Assembly (NCBI GenBank): GCA_023480885.1
Contig: JAMCWX010000022.1
Coordinates: 1 to 63,373, forward strand
Reading direction: 5' to 3'
Length of the DNA: 63,373 nt
Origin: Chloroflexota bacterium
GTDB lineage: Bacteria; Chloroflexota; UBA6077; FW602-bin22; JACPRP01
Part shown: one piece after another, positions 8,077-16,192 of the stretch
Numbering within the stretch: the stretch's first letter is position 1
Layout: every line of letters begins with the position of its first letter
Position numbers and translations under genes: made by a program
Notes under the pieces: model-generated
Told to the model about the DNA's origin: nothing
Seen by the model: only the letters and a program-made list of their open reading frames with translations
The model's database searches: none

Positions 8077-8790
8077 ATGCAAGCCTCGTCTATATGGCAA
8101 AAAGAGCTGTTGGAAAACTGCAGTAATAAGAAGTCCCTGATCATCAAGCTGCTTTTTCCATTGCTGCTGGGATGGCCTCTGCTTCTCAGTTCTGCCCCTC
8201 TTCAAGCCAAGGCTGGCGTTGTCTCCTTGCTAGTAGTGTTCATCGGCGTTTTTGGTTCTGGCGTGGGCTTGTCAAAAGACAGAACAGATGGCGTCCTCCG
8301 ACGAATAGTAGCCACACCCCTTTCCTCCAGACGCATCATTGTGGAACAGGTTCTCGTGAACTCGGCCATCGAGCTAATACAGGTTTCGCCATTGTTGGCT
8401 TTGCTTGTTCTGCAAAGAGGTGGGACGTGGTGGCTGCTCTCGCTGGCTGTGTCCCTTTTGGCCAGCATCTTGGTTGCCAATGTGGTGGGGGTATTGGTGG
8501 CTTCGATTGCCACCTCTGCTGGCCAGGTTCATCTCTACTCCGCCCTGATCGTCTTCCCGTTGCTGGCCCTTTCGGGCGTTTTCATGCCGGTTGCTTCGGC
8601 CAACCTGGCGCAAAGGATCTTTGCCCGACTTCTGCCCTTTTCATACCTCCAACAGTCTCTGATGGCCGTTCTTGGTGAGACATCTACACTGGCTCTGAGC
8701 GAGACGGTGCTCTGGGGCTCTGTCACAGCTCTGGCCTTTCTGTCCCTGGCATACCTTGCCGCAGGCCGCCTGCTCAGGATTGATGAGTGA
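8077..8790 (+). CDS. ABC-2 type transporter permease
   Basis: 237 residues with about six hydrophobic segments. It begins with a short cytosolic stretch (MQASSIWQKELLENCSN), then helices near 22-40, 47-65, 100-120, 125-150, 155-175 and 205-225. The linker KDRTDGVLRRIVATPLSSRR is the coupling region typical of ABC2_membrane permeases. It starts 4 nt after the ATPase stop, so the two form an exporter. Substrate unknown. Its stop overlaps the ATG of a broken short frame at 8783. Confidence 0.87.
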   Translation: MQASSIWQKELLENCSNKKSLIIKLLFPLLLGWPLLLSSAPLQAKAGVVSLLVVFIGVFGSGVGLSKDRTDGVLRRIVATPLSSRRIIVEQVLVNSAIELIQVSPLLALLVLQRGGTWWLLSLAVSLLASILVANVVGVLVASIATSAGQVHLYSALIVFPLLALSGVFMPVASANLAQRIFARLLPFSYLQQSLMAVLGETSTLALSETVLWGSVTALAFLSLAYLAAGRLLRIDE

Positions 8791-9079
8791 AGTCGCCGTC
8801 GTGAGCGATTCCGATCTACTGGGAGTCGCGCTCGCCTGGCGTGAGGGACTCCGCCTCCTCTGAGCCATCGCCGAGATGGCCCTCTCCCAGATAGCCGCTG
8901 GCACGCCTCTTGCAGATTCGCCTGAGAGCCTCTCGCTCGTGGTGTGTTGCGCTTTTGGTCGCAACGTCAGATCGCCCCTCTCCAGTAAATATCGCACGCA
9001 GCTACTTACCAATCAACGTGAGGGGAAAACCCTCACCGAGATGCTGGTGAAAAAGGCCGCGCGGCGCGAGGTGACATAA
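8783..9079 (+). pseudogene. Possible small gene interrupted by an in-frame TGA
   Basis: The frame opens at the ATG (8783) overlapping the permease stop. It runs 26 codons (MSEVAVVSDSDLLGVALAWR...), hits TGA at 8861-8863, then stays open in the same frame to TAA at 9077-9079, ending REGKTLTEMLVKKAARREVT. Only the TGA breaks a 98-codon frame. It could be a decayed gene, a sequencing error or chance. I recognise no family. Nothing else is visible in the gap 8791-9106. Confidence 0.25.
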
Positions 9080-9106
9080 CTCAAGGAAGGCTAAAGGATC
9101 ACGCTA

Positions 9107-10819
9107 GTGAAGAACCTGCTGCTCCTTTTCGGCCATTACCCGATACCTACACGCGTTGAGCGCCTTGCACGGTTGCTACGACTGGCAGGAATGGCCATCG
9201 GGGTACTGGCATTTTTCGTCGTTGTAGCTATGACTGCCCCATCTTTGCCAGCGCCTTATCTGCCGCCTGACGGGGCAGCCGTCAGCCCGCAGCACCCACT
9301 CCTGATCGGCTTCTCACCTCTGCGAGTCCGGCTGGCTGCGGCAAGGCTGTATGAGATACCTCTCGATGGTCCGACCGTGGGCGCTGCTCAAGCAGTAGAA
9401 GTCAACCTGGTACCGCTGTCAGCTACGCTGCCGTGGGAGCCGATTCAAATACAGGTTTATCGCGCTGATGGCAACAGTCTGTTGCACCCTGACGCATTTT
9501 ATTACCTTGCTCTCGAAGGAGACTGGAGCTCACTCGCGCTGCCCTGGTTAAAGGTGGGACAATGGAATGCTGTGTACCAGTTCGCCACTATGGCGAGTCC
9601 CAAACCGGTATTGCCTGATGGCCCGATGCGCCCGCATTACCAGCAACCGATCACGCTCCAATGGGATACGCCTGTGACTGGCTTCAGTTACCGCGTGTCA
9701 CCTCTCGTACCCAGTTCCTCAACGCTCGACTCGCTTGACCCGCGCCGCGCCTACCTCACCATGCTAGACTATGAGCCTGGCCGCACGTATGTCGTCGAGG
9801 TCACGGATGCAACCGCTACGAGCGGAGTATCTCTGAAGCAGTCCTTCTCGTTCTCGGTCGTTATGCCGAAGCCAGCTGAGCCACGCCTCATCAACTCGGC
9901 TGAGCTGCGCCTGGGGGATTTGCTGATACTGAGTTGGGATGAGCGCATCGTCGATTTCGATTACCATCTTGATCCGCCTGAGCTAAGCACCTCCGCCATC
10001 GATCCTGTAGATCAGCGCCGCTCGTTTATCACTTTACAGACTATCCGCCAGGGGCAGCAATATCACCTCACGGTCACCGCGGCTGGCGCGGAGAACGGCA
10101 CGCACTTGAAGCAGCCCTATACATTTATGTTCGCAACGACTCCCGCGCTGGAAGTGACTGAGACGACACCAGGGGATGGCGCTTTTGGCATCAGCCCCAA
10201 TCAAACCGTCTGCGTGACCTTTAGCGAAGCCGTGGCGGATCGGGTTGCGGCCGAACACGCCCTGACAATCTCACCTGCGGTGAGCGGACGTTTTGAGTGG
10301 TCGAGCTCGCGGGAGCTGTGCTTCGTTCCCGCCGAACCTTTCCCCTTTGAGGGCGAGGTTGTCGCCAGGCTGGCCGGCGGATTGAAGAGCGTGCGTGGCG
10401 AGTCGAAGAGTTATCTAGAGGACGACGTTATCTTTCGGTTCACCATACGTCCCGATAAACTGATCGATATTGATCTTAGACGCCAGGTGGTTAGTCTACT
10501 TGAAGGCGGCAAGGTGGTGGTTGCCTCCCCGACTTCGACCGGCGTTCGCGGGGCTGAGACGCCTGTTGGAACCTATATGGTGCAGTACAAGATGAAGACT
10601 GCTCGTATGCGCGGCGTGACTCCATCGGGAGCTCGGTATGACATACCTGACGTGCCCTGGGTGCTCGCATTCTGGGACGACTACACGATCCACGGTTCCT
10701 ACTGGCGCAGCGGCTTCGGCTTTCCTCAAAGCAACGGCTGCGTCACCCTGCCTGTTCCAGTGGCCAAGGAACTCTTCTACTGGGCTCCTGTGGGCACGCC
10801 AATAGAGATTCATTACTGA
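9107..10819 (+). CDS. Membrane-anchored L,D-transpeptidase with Ig-like repeats
   Basis: 570 residues from a GTG. One hydrophobic segment (about 28-46) anchors or exports it. The middle holds repeated beta-sandwich modules of the Big_5 type; phrases such as PDGAAVSP, DYEPGRTYVVEV and TPGDGAFGISPNQTVCVTFSE recur. Residues about 450-570 form the YkuD domain, with H529 in IHGSYWRSG and the catalytic C545 in SNGCVTL. The enzyme would make 3-3 peptidoglycan cross-links or attach proteins to the wall outside the membrane. It stands alone between the ABC genes and an intergenic region with a gene remnant. Confidence 0.9.
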   Translation: MKNLLLLFGHYPIPTRVERLARLLRLAGMAIGVLAFFVVVAMTAPSLPAPYLPPDGAAVSPQHPLLIGFSPLRVRLAAARLYEIPLDGPTVGAAQAVEVNLVPLSATLPWEPIQIQVYRADGNSLLHPDAFYYLALEGDWSSLALPWLKVGQWNAVYQFATMASPKPVLPDGPMRPHYQQPITLQWDTPVTGFSYRVSPLVPSSSTLDSLDPRRAYLTMLDYEPGRTYVVEVTDATATSGVSLKQSFSFSVVMPKPAEPRLINSAELRLGDLLILSWDERIVDFDYHLDPPELSTSAIDPVDQRRSFITLQTIRQGQQYHLTVTAAGAENGTHLKQPYTFMFATTPALEVTETTPGDGAFGISPNQTVCVTFSEAVADRVAAEHALTISPAVSGRFEWSSSRELCFVPAEPFPFEGEVVARLAGGLKSVRGESKSYLEDDVIFRFTIRPDKLIDIDLRRQVVSLLEGGKVVVASPTSTGVRGAETPVGTYMVQYKMKTARMRGVTPSGARYDIPDVPWVLAFWDDYTIHGSYWRSGFGFPQSNGCVTLPVPVAKELFYWAPVGTPIEIHY

Positions 10820-10899
10820 TACCTACTTGCCCCGTTCAACAGTGAACGACTCTCCGAGCAAGATACCATTCTCGCTCGCCTGAGGTCTCGAATCGAGCC

Positions 10900-11064
10900 C
10901 TAGCGCCTGCTCTGCAATTGATAGCCGTTTGCCAACTGCAGGAATCCGAACACGAGGGCGTATGCCCCGCTGACTTGTATGACTGTCAATACGTCGGTTT
11001 TCACTGCAAGGTAGAGTGCGGCCAAGAAGACGCGGAGGGAGCTAGCTCCCTCCGCTTGGCTCAC
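10900..11064 (-). pseudogene. Remnant or short gene resembling the C-terminus of an HdeD/DUF308 membrane protein
   Basis: A minus-strand frame of 54 codons (GTG at 11064, TAG at 10902-10900). It encodes a hydrophobic segment VFLAALYLAVKTDV followed by VSGAYALVFGFLQLANGYQL and a basic end. The pattern GAYALVFG plus a short tail is how DUF308/HdeD proteins end, but those have about 180 residues and six helices. The upstream frame is closed by a TAG near 11100. It is probably the 3' remnant of a deleted gene; a small one- or two-helix membrane protein is the alternative. Confidence 0.4.
11032..11055. repeat. Perfect 24-bp palindrome
   Basis: The sequence GCGGAGGGAGCT is followed directly by its own reverse complement, with no loop. 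As RNA it would form a GC-rich hairpin downstream of the DUF892 gene on the minus strand, followed by a weak T-rich run (GTCTTCTTGG), so it may terminate that transcript. As DNA it could be a protein-binding dyad. Confidence 0.5.
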
Positions 11065-11136
11065 CTCACGGTACGTCAGCGGTTCCTATGCAAGGTGCGG
11101 GACCGAGCGCCCCGCGCGATAGTTCATCCTGCTGGG

Positions 11137-11640
11137 CTACGCGGCTTTCCGCATCGGAGCCGCCATCTCGATGACGTTCCTGATTCGACGGCGCGCCCGT
11201 TCGACGAAGGCGAGATTGTCGGCAAGGCAGGACTCGATCAGCGCGCCCACACTGTAGTGGCCAGTGATGTCGGCCATCGCTGTCAAAGCTGCGTATTCCC
11301 CGATGTGGAGGTGCATCAACTGGCTGGCCTTGGACGCCACGTAGAGGGTCTTCGCCAGCGGCTGCTGTATCTCGTTGAGTTCCCTTCGGAAGTCCTCCAG
11401 GAAAACCTCGTGAAGTCGGCTGGTAGTAGTGACAGGCTGCTTACCGATGAGCTTGAAACAATGGTCGAGCGTGTTGATGGTCTTGTCCTGGAGGTAAACC
11501 CAGGAGTCCAGGGTCTCCTTGACGTCTGGGTCCTGGGCGGCCTGGCTCATCTCCTGAAATATGTGCTTCGCGCGCTCTTCGCGTTGCCGGACATCGCTCA
11601 GCAGCCACACGAACAGATCTTGTGGATTTTGAACTGGCAT
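11137..11640 (-). CDS. DUF892 (YciE-like) ferritin-like protein
   Basis: 167 residues, all helical in pattern, starting MPVQNPQDLFVWLLSDVRQREERAKHI... in style. The layout of an early DLFVWLLSDV helix, a long amphipathic pair and Glu/His positions in the third and fourth helices (LHIGEYAALTAMAD) fits the DUF892 four-helix bundle related to ferritins, linked in other bacteria to stress responses. A GAGGAG site lies 7-8 nt upstream of the ATG. It is 122 bp downstream of the efflux cluster on the same strand, so it may be read through from it or have its own promoter. Confidence 0.75.
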   Translation of the reverse strand: MPVQNPQDLFVWLLSDVRQREERAKHIFQEMSQAAQDPDVKETLDSWVYLQDKTINTLDHCFKLIGKQPVTTTSRLHEVFLEDFRRELNEIQQPLAKTLYVASKASQLMHLHIGEYAALTAMADITGHYSVGALIESCLADNLAFVERARRRIRNVIEMAAPMRKAA

Positions 11641-11762
11641 CTTTGTCTCCTCCTCAAACTAGATTGAACCGATGACACGCCGGTGGGTATGCCTCTAATG
11701 AGGATGCAAGAAGTGTGCCTCGACCCCTCGTCCCGCGTGCCAACGGCAATCGGAAGATGCAC

Positions 11763-13169
11763 CTACGGTTTCACAATCACACCGTCTCCATCTTTGAGGT
11801 CGGCGGGGCCAATCACGATCTTGTCTCCAGCCGAGAGCCCCGATTTCACCTCGACGTTCTGCCCGTCGCTTATCCCCAGCTCAACCTTCTGCTGGCGGGC
11901 TTTGCCATCGGCGACGACGAACACAGTATTGTCGGCGCCGTTCTTGACGACAGCTTGCTGCGGCGCTGCTAGCACACCCTGTTTTGCATCGAGGTTGATG
12001 CTCACCTTTGCAAACATTCCCGCCTTTAACTTGCCTTCTTGATCCTTAATTGAAGCCTTTGCTGTGAAAGTGCGTGTTCGAGGATCGACAGCAGGAGAAA
12101 CGCTGGAAATAGTTCCTGCGAACGAACTGTCAGGATACGCAGACACGGTTATCGAAACAGGCTGACCAACATGAATCTGTCCTGCGCGCGCTTCCTCTAT
12201 CGATACCGCAACCTCGAGATCAGATGAAATAATGCTCAATATCGGCACTTGGGGATTTGCCAGCGCGCCCACTGACAGGAATCTATCTGAAACAACGCCA
12301 TCAACAGGAGCGACGATGTTTGTCTCGGCTAGCTGTGCGTTCACAAGGTCTATATTGGCTTGAGCTTGTTTCACCCCTGCTGCCGCGGCATCGAAATCGT
12401 TCTTGGTAAAGGGATTCTTGGCCAGGTCCAATTGCGCTTGCGCTGCGTCTACTGCTGCCTGGGCTTGATCCAGTTGTTCCTTGGTAGCTCCCGCCTTTAG
12501 CTCGGCAAGGCGTGCCTCAGCCAGTTTCACCTGCTCGTAGGCTGTTCCCGATTGAGCTTCTTTCATGTCCTTGGTGAACACTGCTTGACCGAAGGCAACG
12601 GCTTTGCTGCCAATCATCGCATCGGCCTGAGCCTGCACGGCGTAGAGCTGGTTCTTCGCTACTCGCACTGCTGTCTCGGCTTCGTCGAGCTGTTCTGGCG
12701 TCGGACCTGCCTTCAATTGAGCCAGCCTCGCCTGTGCTGCTCTTAAATTGGCATCTACCTGCGCTAGCGTCTCGTCTCGAGGTGCAGCCTCCAATTGCGC
12801 CTGTTTGGCTTTGGCTACTGCTAGACCCGCTTCAGCCTGCCTAAGCTGTGCTTCCAGGCTGGCTCTATCGAGATGGCCGATAACTTCTCCTGCCTTCACT
12901 TTGCTGCCGACGTCGACGCTAATTCCCTCGATTCGCCCCATGGATTTGGTCGAGAGGCTGATCTGCGCTTTGGGCTTGACGTCGCCTGTATAGCTTAAGG
13001 ATGAGGCGATGTTGCCTGGCTTGATCTCAAACACCTGGACAGGAACTGCCGCTTGAGCCGCAGGCTGTGTGCTTCCGGTGTTTGATGGCCCATTCGAAGT
13101 GCAAGCAGAAACTTGCATAGACAGCAGCAAGGCTCCGGTGAGAATTCCGATCAACCGCTTGTTGTTCAA
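11763..13169 (-). CDS. Lipoprotein periplasmic adaptor (HlyD/RND membrane fusion protein)
   Basis: 468 residues from a TTG with GGAGGTGA just upstream. The signal peptide ends in the lipobox VSAC (Cys23). Next come a biotinyl-lipoyl-like hairpin (about 60-105), a long Ala/Gln/Glu-rich coiled coil (about 105-285), the second lipoyl half (ETNIVAPVDGVVSDR), and beta-barrel and membrane-proximal domains ending GDKIVIGPADLKDGDG. This is the architecture of MacA/AcrA-type adaptors. No RND or MacB partner gene is adjacent. It is the last gene of the efflux cluster, 59 bp after the antiporter gene, and could serve the ABC pair or another pump. Confidence 0.85.
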   Translation of the reverse strand: MNNKRLIGILTGALLLSMQVSACTSNGPSNTGSTQPAAQAAVPVQVFEIKPGNIASSLSYTGDVKPKAQISLSTKSMGRIEGISVDVGSKVKAGEVIGHLDRASLEAQLRQAEAGLAVAKAKQAQLEAAPRDETLAQVDANLRAAQARLAQLKAGPTPEQLDEAETAVRVAKNQLYAVQAQADAMIGSKAVAFGQAVFTKDMKEAQSGTAYEQVKLAEARLAELKAGATKEQLDQAQAAVDAAQAQLDLAKNPFTKNDFDAAAAGVKQAQANIDLVNAQLAETNIVAPVDGVVSDRFLSVGALANPQVPILSIISSDLEVAVSIEEARAGQIHVGQPVSITVSAYPDSSFAGTISSVSPAVDPRTRTFTAKASIKDQEGKLKAGMFAKVSINLDAKQGVLAAPQQAVVKNGADNTVFVVADGKARQQKVELGISDGQNVEVKSGLSAGDKIVIGPADLKDGDGVIVKP

Positions 13170-13228
13170 GATTCACCTCCGATTCGTGTTTGTAAACAGC
13201 CTTGATGACCGAGAATCCCTGTCGCGAA

Positions 13229-14875
13229 TCATCCCATCTCCATCGCCATCCCTAATTCCGTTTCGATCTCCATTCCCTCCTCCATCGACATCGGGCTTTT
13301 TCGTTCGTCGGGTTGCAGCCCCGTGCTGGTCAAGAACACCGCTGGCACAATGCCGAGCAACATGAGAAGCGCCGATATCAGAAAGGCGTCGTCGTATGCT
13401 CGCACTGCTGCACCCATCGCCATCTGCTGTCCCAGAGCCATAATGGCGCCTGCCTTTGCTTGCGCCAGCGTTGCGCCCTGGTGGAGCAGCGCCTGCTGAA
13501 TCCGAGGGATCGCATTTTGCACAGGGAGTGAATCTGGCGTAACGGTCTGCGCCAGCATTCCCAGGTGGAAATTCATCCGCATCTGGATCAGCGTCGCGAA
13601 GATAGCGGTGCCAAACGAACCGAAGATCTGGCGCAGGACGTTAGTGAGCGAGGAGGCACGGGCCACGAGATGCGGTGGAACTGTGTTCATTGCGGCTGTC
13701 ATAGCTGGCATCATCATGAGTCCCATGCCGGCGCCTCGTACGATCAGCAACCATCTCAGCTCGTTGTCGCTAGTCGCGAGATTCAGCGAGGTCAGGCCCC
13801 AGGTAGAATAGAACATGATGAGCATTCCAACTACGACTGGCGGCCTTGGTCCGAAGCGATCGAAAAGCCGCCCCGAAATTGGCATCATCAGGCCCGCGGC
13901 CATCGCCTGAGGAAAGGTCAGCAAGCCGCTCTCAAGCGCGCCCAATCCCCGCAAGTTCTGCAGGAAAAGCGGCAGCAGAAACATCGAGGAAAACATAGCG
14001 AGAGTTGAGATGAACGTGACACCTGTGGCGAGCGCATAGGTGCTGTTCTTCAAGACGCGCAGATCGAGAAGCGGAACATCTGTGTGCAATTCGAGCACCA
14101 CCCATATCACCAGAGCGGCAGCGCCAACAAACAGGTACGCTACTATATGAGGCGCGGTCCACCCATCTCCAGCGCCTCTAGATAGACCAAGCAGCAGGCC
14201 GCCGAAGCCAATTGCGGAGAGAAGGAAGCCAGGAGTGTCGAAACGCAGCCCAGGGCGGCGCTCTGTTTCGCGCAAGAGCGTGGCGCCGAGCAGCAACCCC
14301 AAGACACCTACAGGGATGTTGAGCGTGAAGATTATGCGCCAGTCGACATACTCGACGAGATAGCCGCCTAACGTCGGCCCCAACACCGGGGCTAAGATTA
14401 GGGGCAGGCCGAAAACCCCCATAACTGTTCCTCGCTGGTGCGGGGGAACGGCTCTAAAAATAACTGTAGTTCCTAGCGGCATCAGCATACCGCCACCCAG
14501 TCCTTGAATTACCCGAAAGACGACGAGACTGTTGATATCCCATGCCATCCCACAGAGGGCAGAGCCGAGGGTGAACAAACCCATCACCAGCAGGTACACG
14601 CGCTTGGTGCCGAAGGTATCAGTCAGGTATCCAGCGGCAGGCATGACAACGGCCAGCGCCAGCATGTAGCCCGTGAGAATTAGCTGGCTCTGGTCAACTG
14701 AAACGCCGAAGACGTTCGTGATCCTCGGGAGAGCGATGTTAACGATGGTGGTATCGAGCATCACCATGAACGACCCGACGATGACTACGATCAGCGCCTG
14801 CCACTGGTAATCCAACGCCAGGGTACGATGCTTCAAGCGAGCGGCATGCCCTCCTAGCGTAGCCACGATAACCAC
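13229..14875 (-). CDS. DHA2-family (EmrB/QacA-like) MFS drug:proton antiporter
   Basis: 548 residues with 14 predicted helices. The DHA2 hallmark LDTTIVNIALPRI is in helix 1, and motif C-like GLPLILAPVLGPTLGG is in helix 5. It exports drugs using the proton gradient and overlaps the upstream EmrA-like adaptor gene by 22 nt, the usual EmrAB pairing. The GTG at 14875 sits directly against a GGAAGG; the GTG at 14866 is an alternative with better spacing. The final 20 residues are a Met/Glu-rich run of MSME/GMEIE/GMAMEMG type, not normal for the family. Confidence 0.92.
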   Translation of the reverse strand: MVIVATLGGHAARLKHRTLALDYQWQALIVVIVGSFMVMLDTTIVNIALPRITNVFGVSVDQSQLILTGYMLALAVVMPAAGYLTDTFGTKRVYLLVMGLFTLGSALCGMAWDINSLVVFRVIQGLGGGMLMPLGTTVIFRAVPPHQRGTVMGVFGLPLILAPVLGPTLGGYLVEYVDWRIIFTLNIPVGVLGLLLGATLLRETERRPGLRFDTPGFLLSAIGFGGLLLGLSRGAGDGWTAPHIVAYLFVGAAALVIWVVLELHTDVPLLDLRVLKNSTYALATGVTFISTLAMFSSMFLLPLFLQNLRGLGALESGLLTFPQAMAAGLMMPISGRLFDRFGPRPPVVVGMLIMFYSTWGLTSLNLATSDNELRWLLIVRGAGMGLMMMPAMTAAMNTVPPHLVARASSLTNVLRQIFGSFGTAIFATLIQMRMNFHLGMLAQTVTPDSLPVQNAIPRIQQALLHQGATLAQAKAGAIMALGQQMAMGAAVRAYDDAFLISALLMLLGIVPAVFLTSTGLQPDERKSPMSMEEGMEIETELGMAMEMG

Positions 14876-15708
14876 CCTTCCTGTTCAGAGACGCGGATAC
14901 GCACCTCCACCGAGCCACCCAGCGGCAAGGTCTGTCCCTGAGTGTCTACCAGTATCTTCACAGGAACCAACTGCGTAACCTTTGTGAAGTTCCCAGAACC
15001 ATTCTGCTGAGGCAGCAGGGAGAAAGTTGCAGCGGTTGCCGGCGTTATCGTATCCACATGCCCCGAGAAAGTTCGATCGAGCGCGTCAACGTGGACTTGG
15101 ACCGGCTGCCCTCGCTTTATCCTGCCAATCTTTGTCTCCTCGATATTAGCCACTACCCATTGAGAACTCGGATCTGTTACTATGAGGATAGACTGGCCAG
15201 GAGCAACCGCGTCCCCTACGTTACCCTGGCGAGCCACGACCACTCCGTTGATAGGGGATCGCACCTCGACTCGCAGATCGCTCGTGTTGTCGAAGCCGAT
15301 CTTGGAATTGCCTTGCGCAACGCTGACAACAGATGGGAGAGTCAGGGTAGCTACCACCTGATCACGCTCGACCCGGTTGCCAACGTCGACAGTGACGCTG
15401 TCGACGCGCCCGGCGTTGAGAGCGCCAATCTGCACGAGAGCCCCGGCCACTCTCGCGTTTTCAGTTGAGACGAAGAAAGCATCGTCGTACCAGAAATGGT
15501 AGCTGATCGCAGCCCCGATGACGACTAACACCAACACGATCGGCACGAGAATGCGACGAAGACGAGGACGATTCTTCCCCTCCGTCTCCTGCTCGCCGCC
15601 GGATTGTCCAGGAGGCAGTCCCGTTGTTTGAGGTCGCTCGGACAGAGATCTGGCGGAGTTTATAGCCCGATCCTTGGTTGCAGGGGATGAGTCACTATTT
15701 GCGTTCAC
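14854..15708 (-). CDS. EmrA-like membrane fusion protein
   Basis: 284 residues from a GTG preceded by AGGAGGTAG. The N-terminal 50 residues are polar, then one transmembrane helix (about 53-72, ILVPIVLVLVVIGAAISYHF). A short barrel-sandwich hybrid starts VSTENARVAGALVQIGALNAG and includes RSPINGVVVARQGNVGDAV, and a beta-barrel follows. The coiled-coil hairpin of Gram-negative EmrA is nearly absent, so the adaptor would reach only a short way beyond the membrane. It overlaps the MarR gene by 14 nt upstream and the antiporter gene downstream. Confidence 0.88.
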   Translation of the reverse strand: MNANSDSSPATKDRAINSARSLSERPQTTGLPPGQSGGEQETEGKNRPRLRRILVPIVLVLVVIGAAISYHFWYDDAFFVSTENARVAGALVQIGALNAGRVDSVTVDVGNRVERDQVVATLTLPSVVSVAQGNSKIGFDNTSDLRVEVRSPINGVVVARQGNVGDAVAPGQSILIVTDPSSQWVVANIEETKIGRIKRGQPVQVHVDALDRTFSGHVDTITPATAATFSLLPQQNGSGNFTKVTQLVPVKILVDTQGQTLPLGGSVEVRIRVSEQEGWLSWLR

Positions 15709-16192
15709 TTACTACCTCCTGTGGTTCGGATGCCCGAAGTGCCCCGCACAGTAAAGAGAGCCCCTCCAGAATGACTTCCCGTTCTTCGGGGCCCACGCAT
15801 CGCAGAACCTCCACGAGAAGCCCAAGCCTGCGCGCCGGCATAACCTCCTGAACGTAGGTCTTGATGGGGTCAGACAGGTAAATTCTGATAAAGCGCCTAT
15901 CGATAGGATCTGCTCGGCGCACGACCATCTCTCGCCGTTCCAGACGATCGACAATGCCCGAGACTGTGCTGTGGGCCAATCGCATCCGCTCGCTCAGCTC
16001 GTTCAGGCTCAACCCATCCACCTCGGCCAGTTCCCTCAGCACACCAAACTGGGGCATAGTGAGCCCGCTCGCAGCAATGGCTGCCTTGTGACATCTCCGC
16101 AGGCTCTGAATCAGACTACGCAGAGCACCCTCAATCTGCTCTGCTATTCGCACCAGATCCTCATCGACAGTAGGTTCTATGTTTTCGGTCAT
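15695..16192 (-). CDS. MarR-family transcriptional regulator
   Basis: 165 residues. The winged helix-turn-helix is recognisable at about 45-115: LTMPQFGVLRELAEVDGLSL, then LSERMRLAHSTVSGIVDRLERR and a wing DPIDRRFIRIYL. Flanking helices would form the dimer. It is placed inside the efflux operon: its ATG overlaps the stop of the second ABC gene (ATGA) and its end overlaps the EmrA-like gene by 14 nt. It therefore most likely represses the whole cluster from the dyad at 19909-19922 and is released by pump substrates. Autoregulation is inference. Confidence 0.92.
   Translation of the reverse strand: MTENIEPTVDEDLVRIAEQIEGALRSLIQSLRRCHKAAIAASGLTMPQFGVLRELAEVDGLSLNELSERMRLAHSTVSGIVDRLERREMVVRRADPIDRRFIRIYLSDPIKTYVQEVMPARRLGLLVEVLRCVGPEEREVILEGLSLLCGALRASEPQEVVSERK

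Larger units (their letters stand above)
10820..11136. other. 317-bp region with a gene remnant and a palindrome
   Basis: The gap between the convergent L,D-transpeptidase and DUF892 genes holds the short minus-strand frame at 10900-11064 and the 24-bp palindrome at 11032-11055. No other gene or RNA was seen. Confidence 0.6.

Noticed and set aside
10918..11667. Plus-strand open frame of 249 codons
   Set aside because: Antisense to the DUF892 gene, which has a ribosome site and family match on the minus strand.
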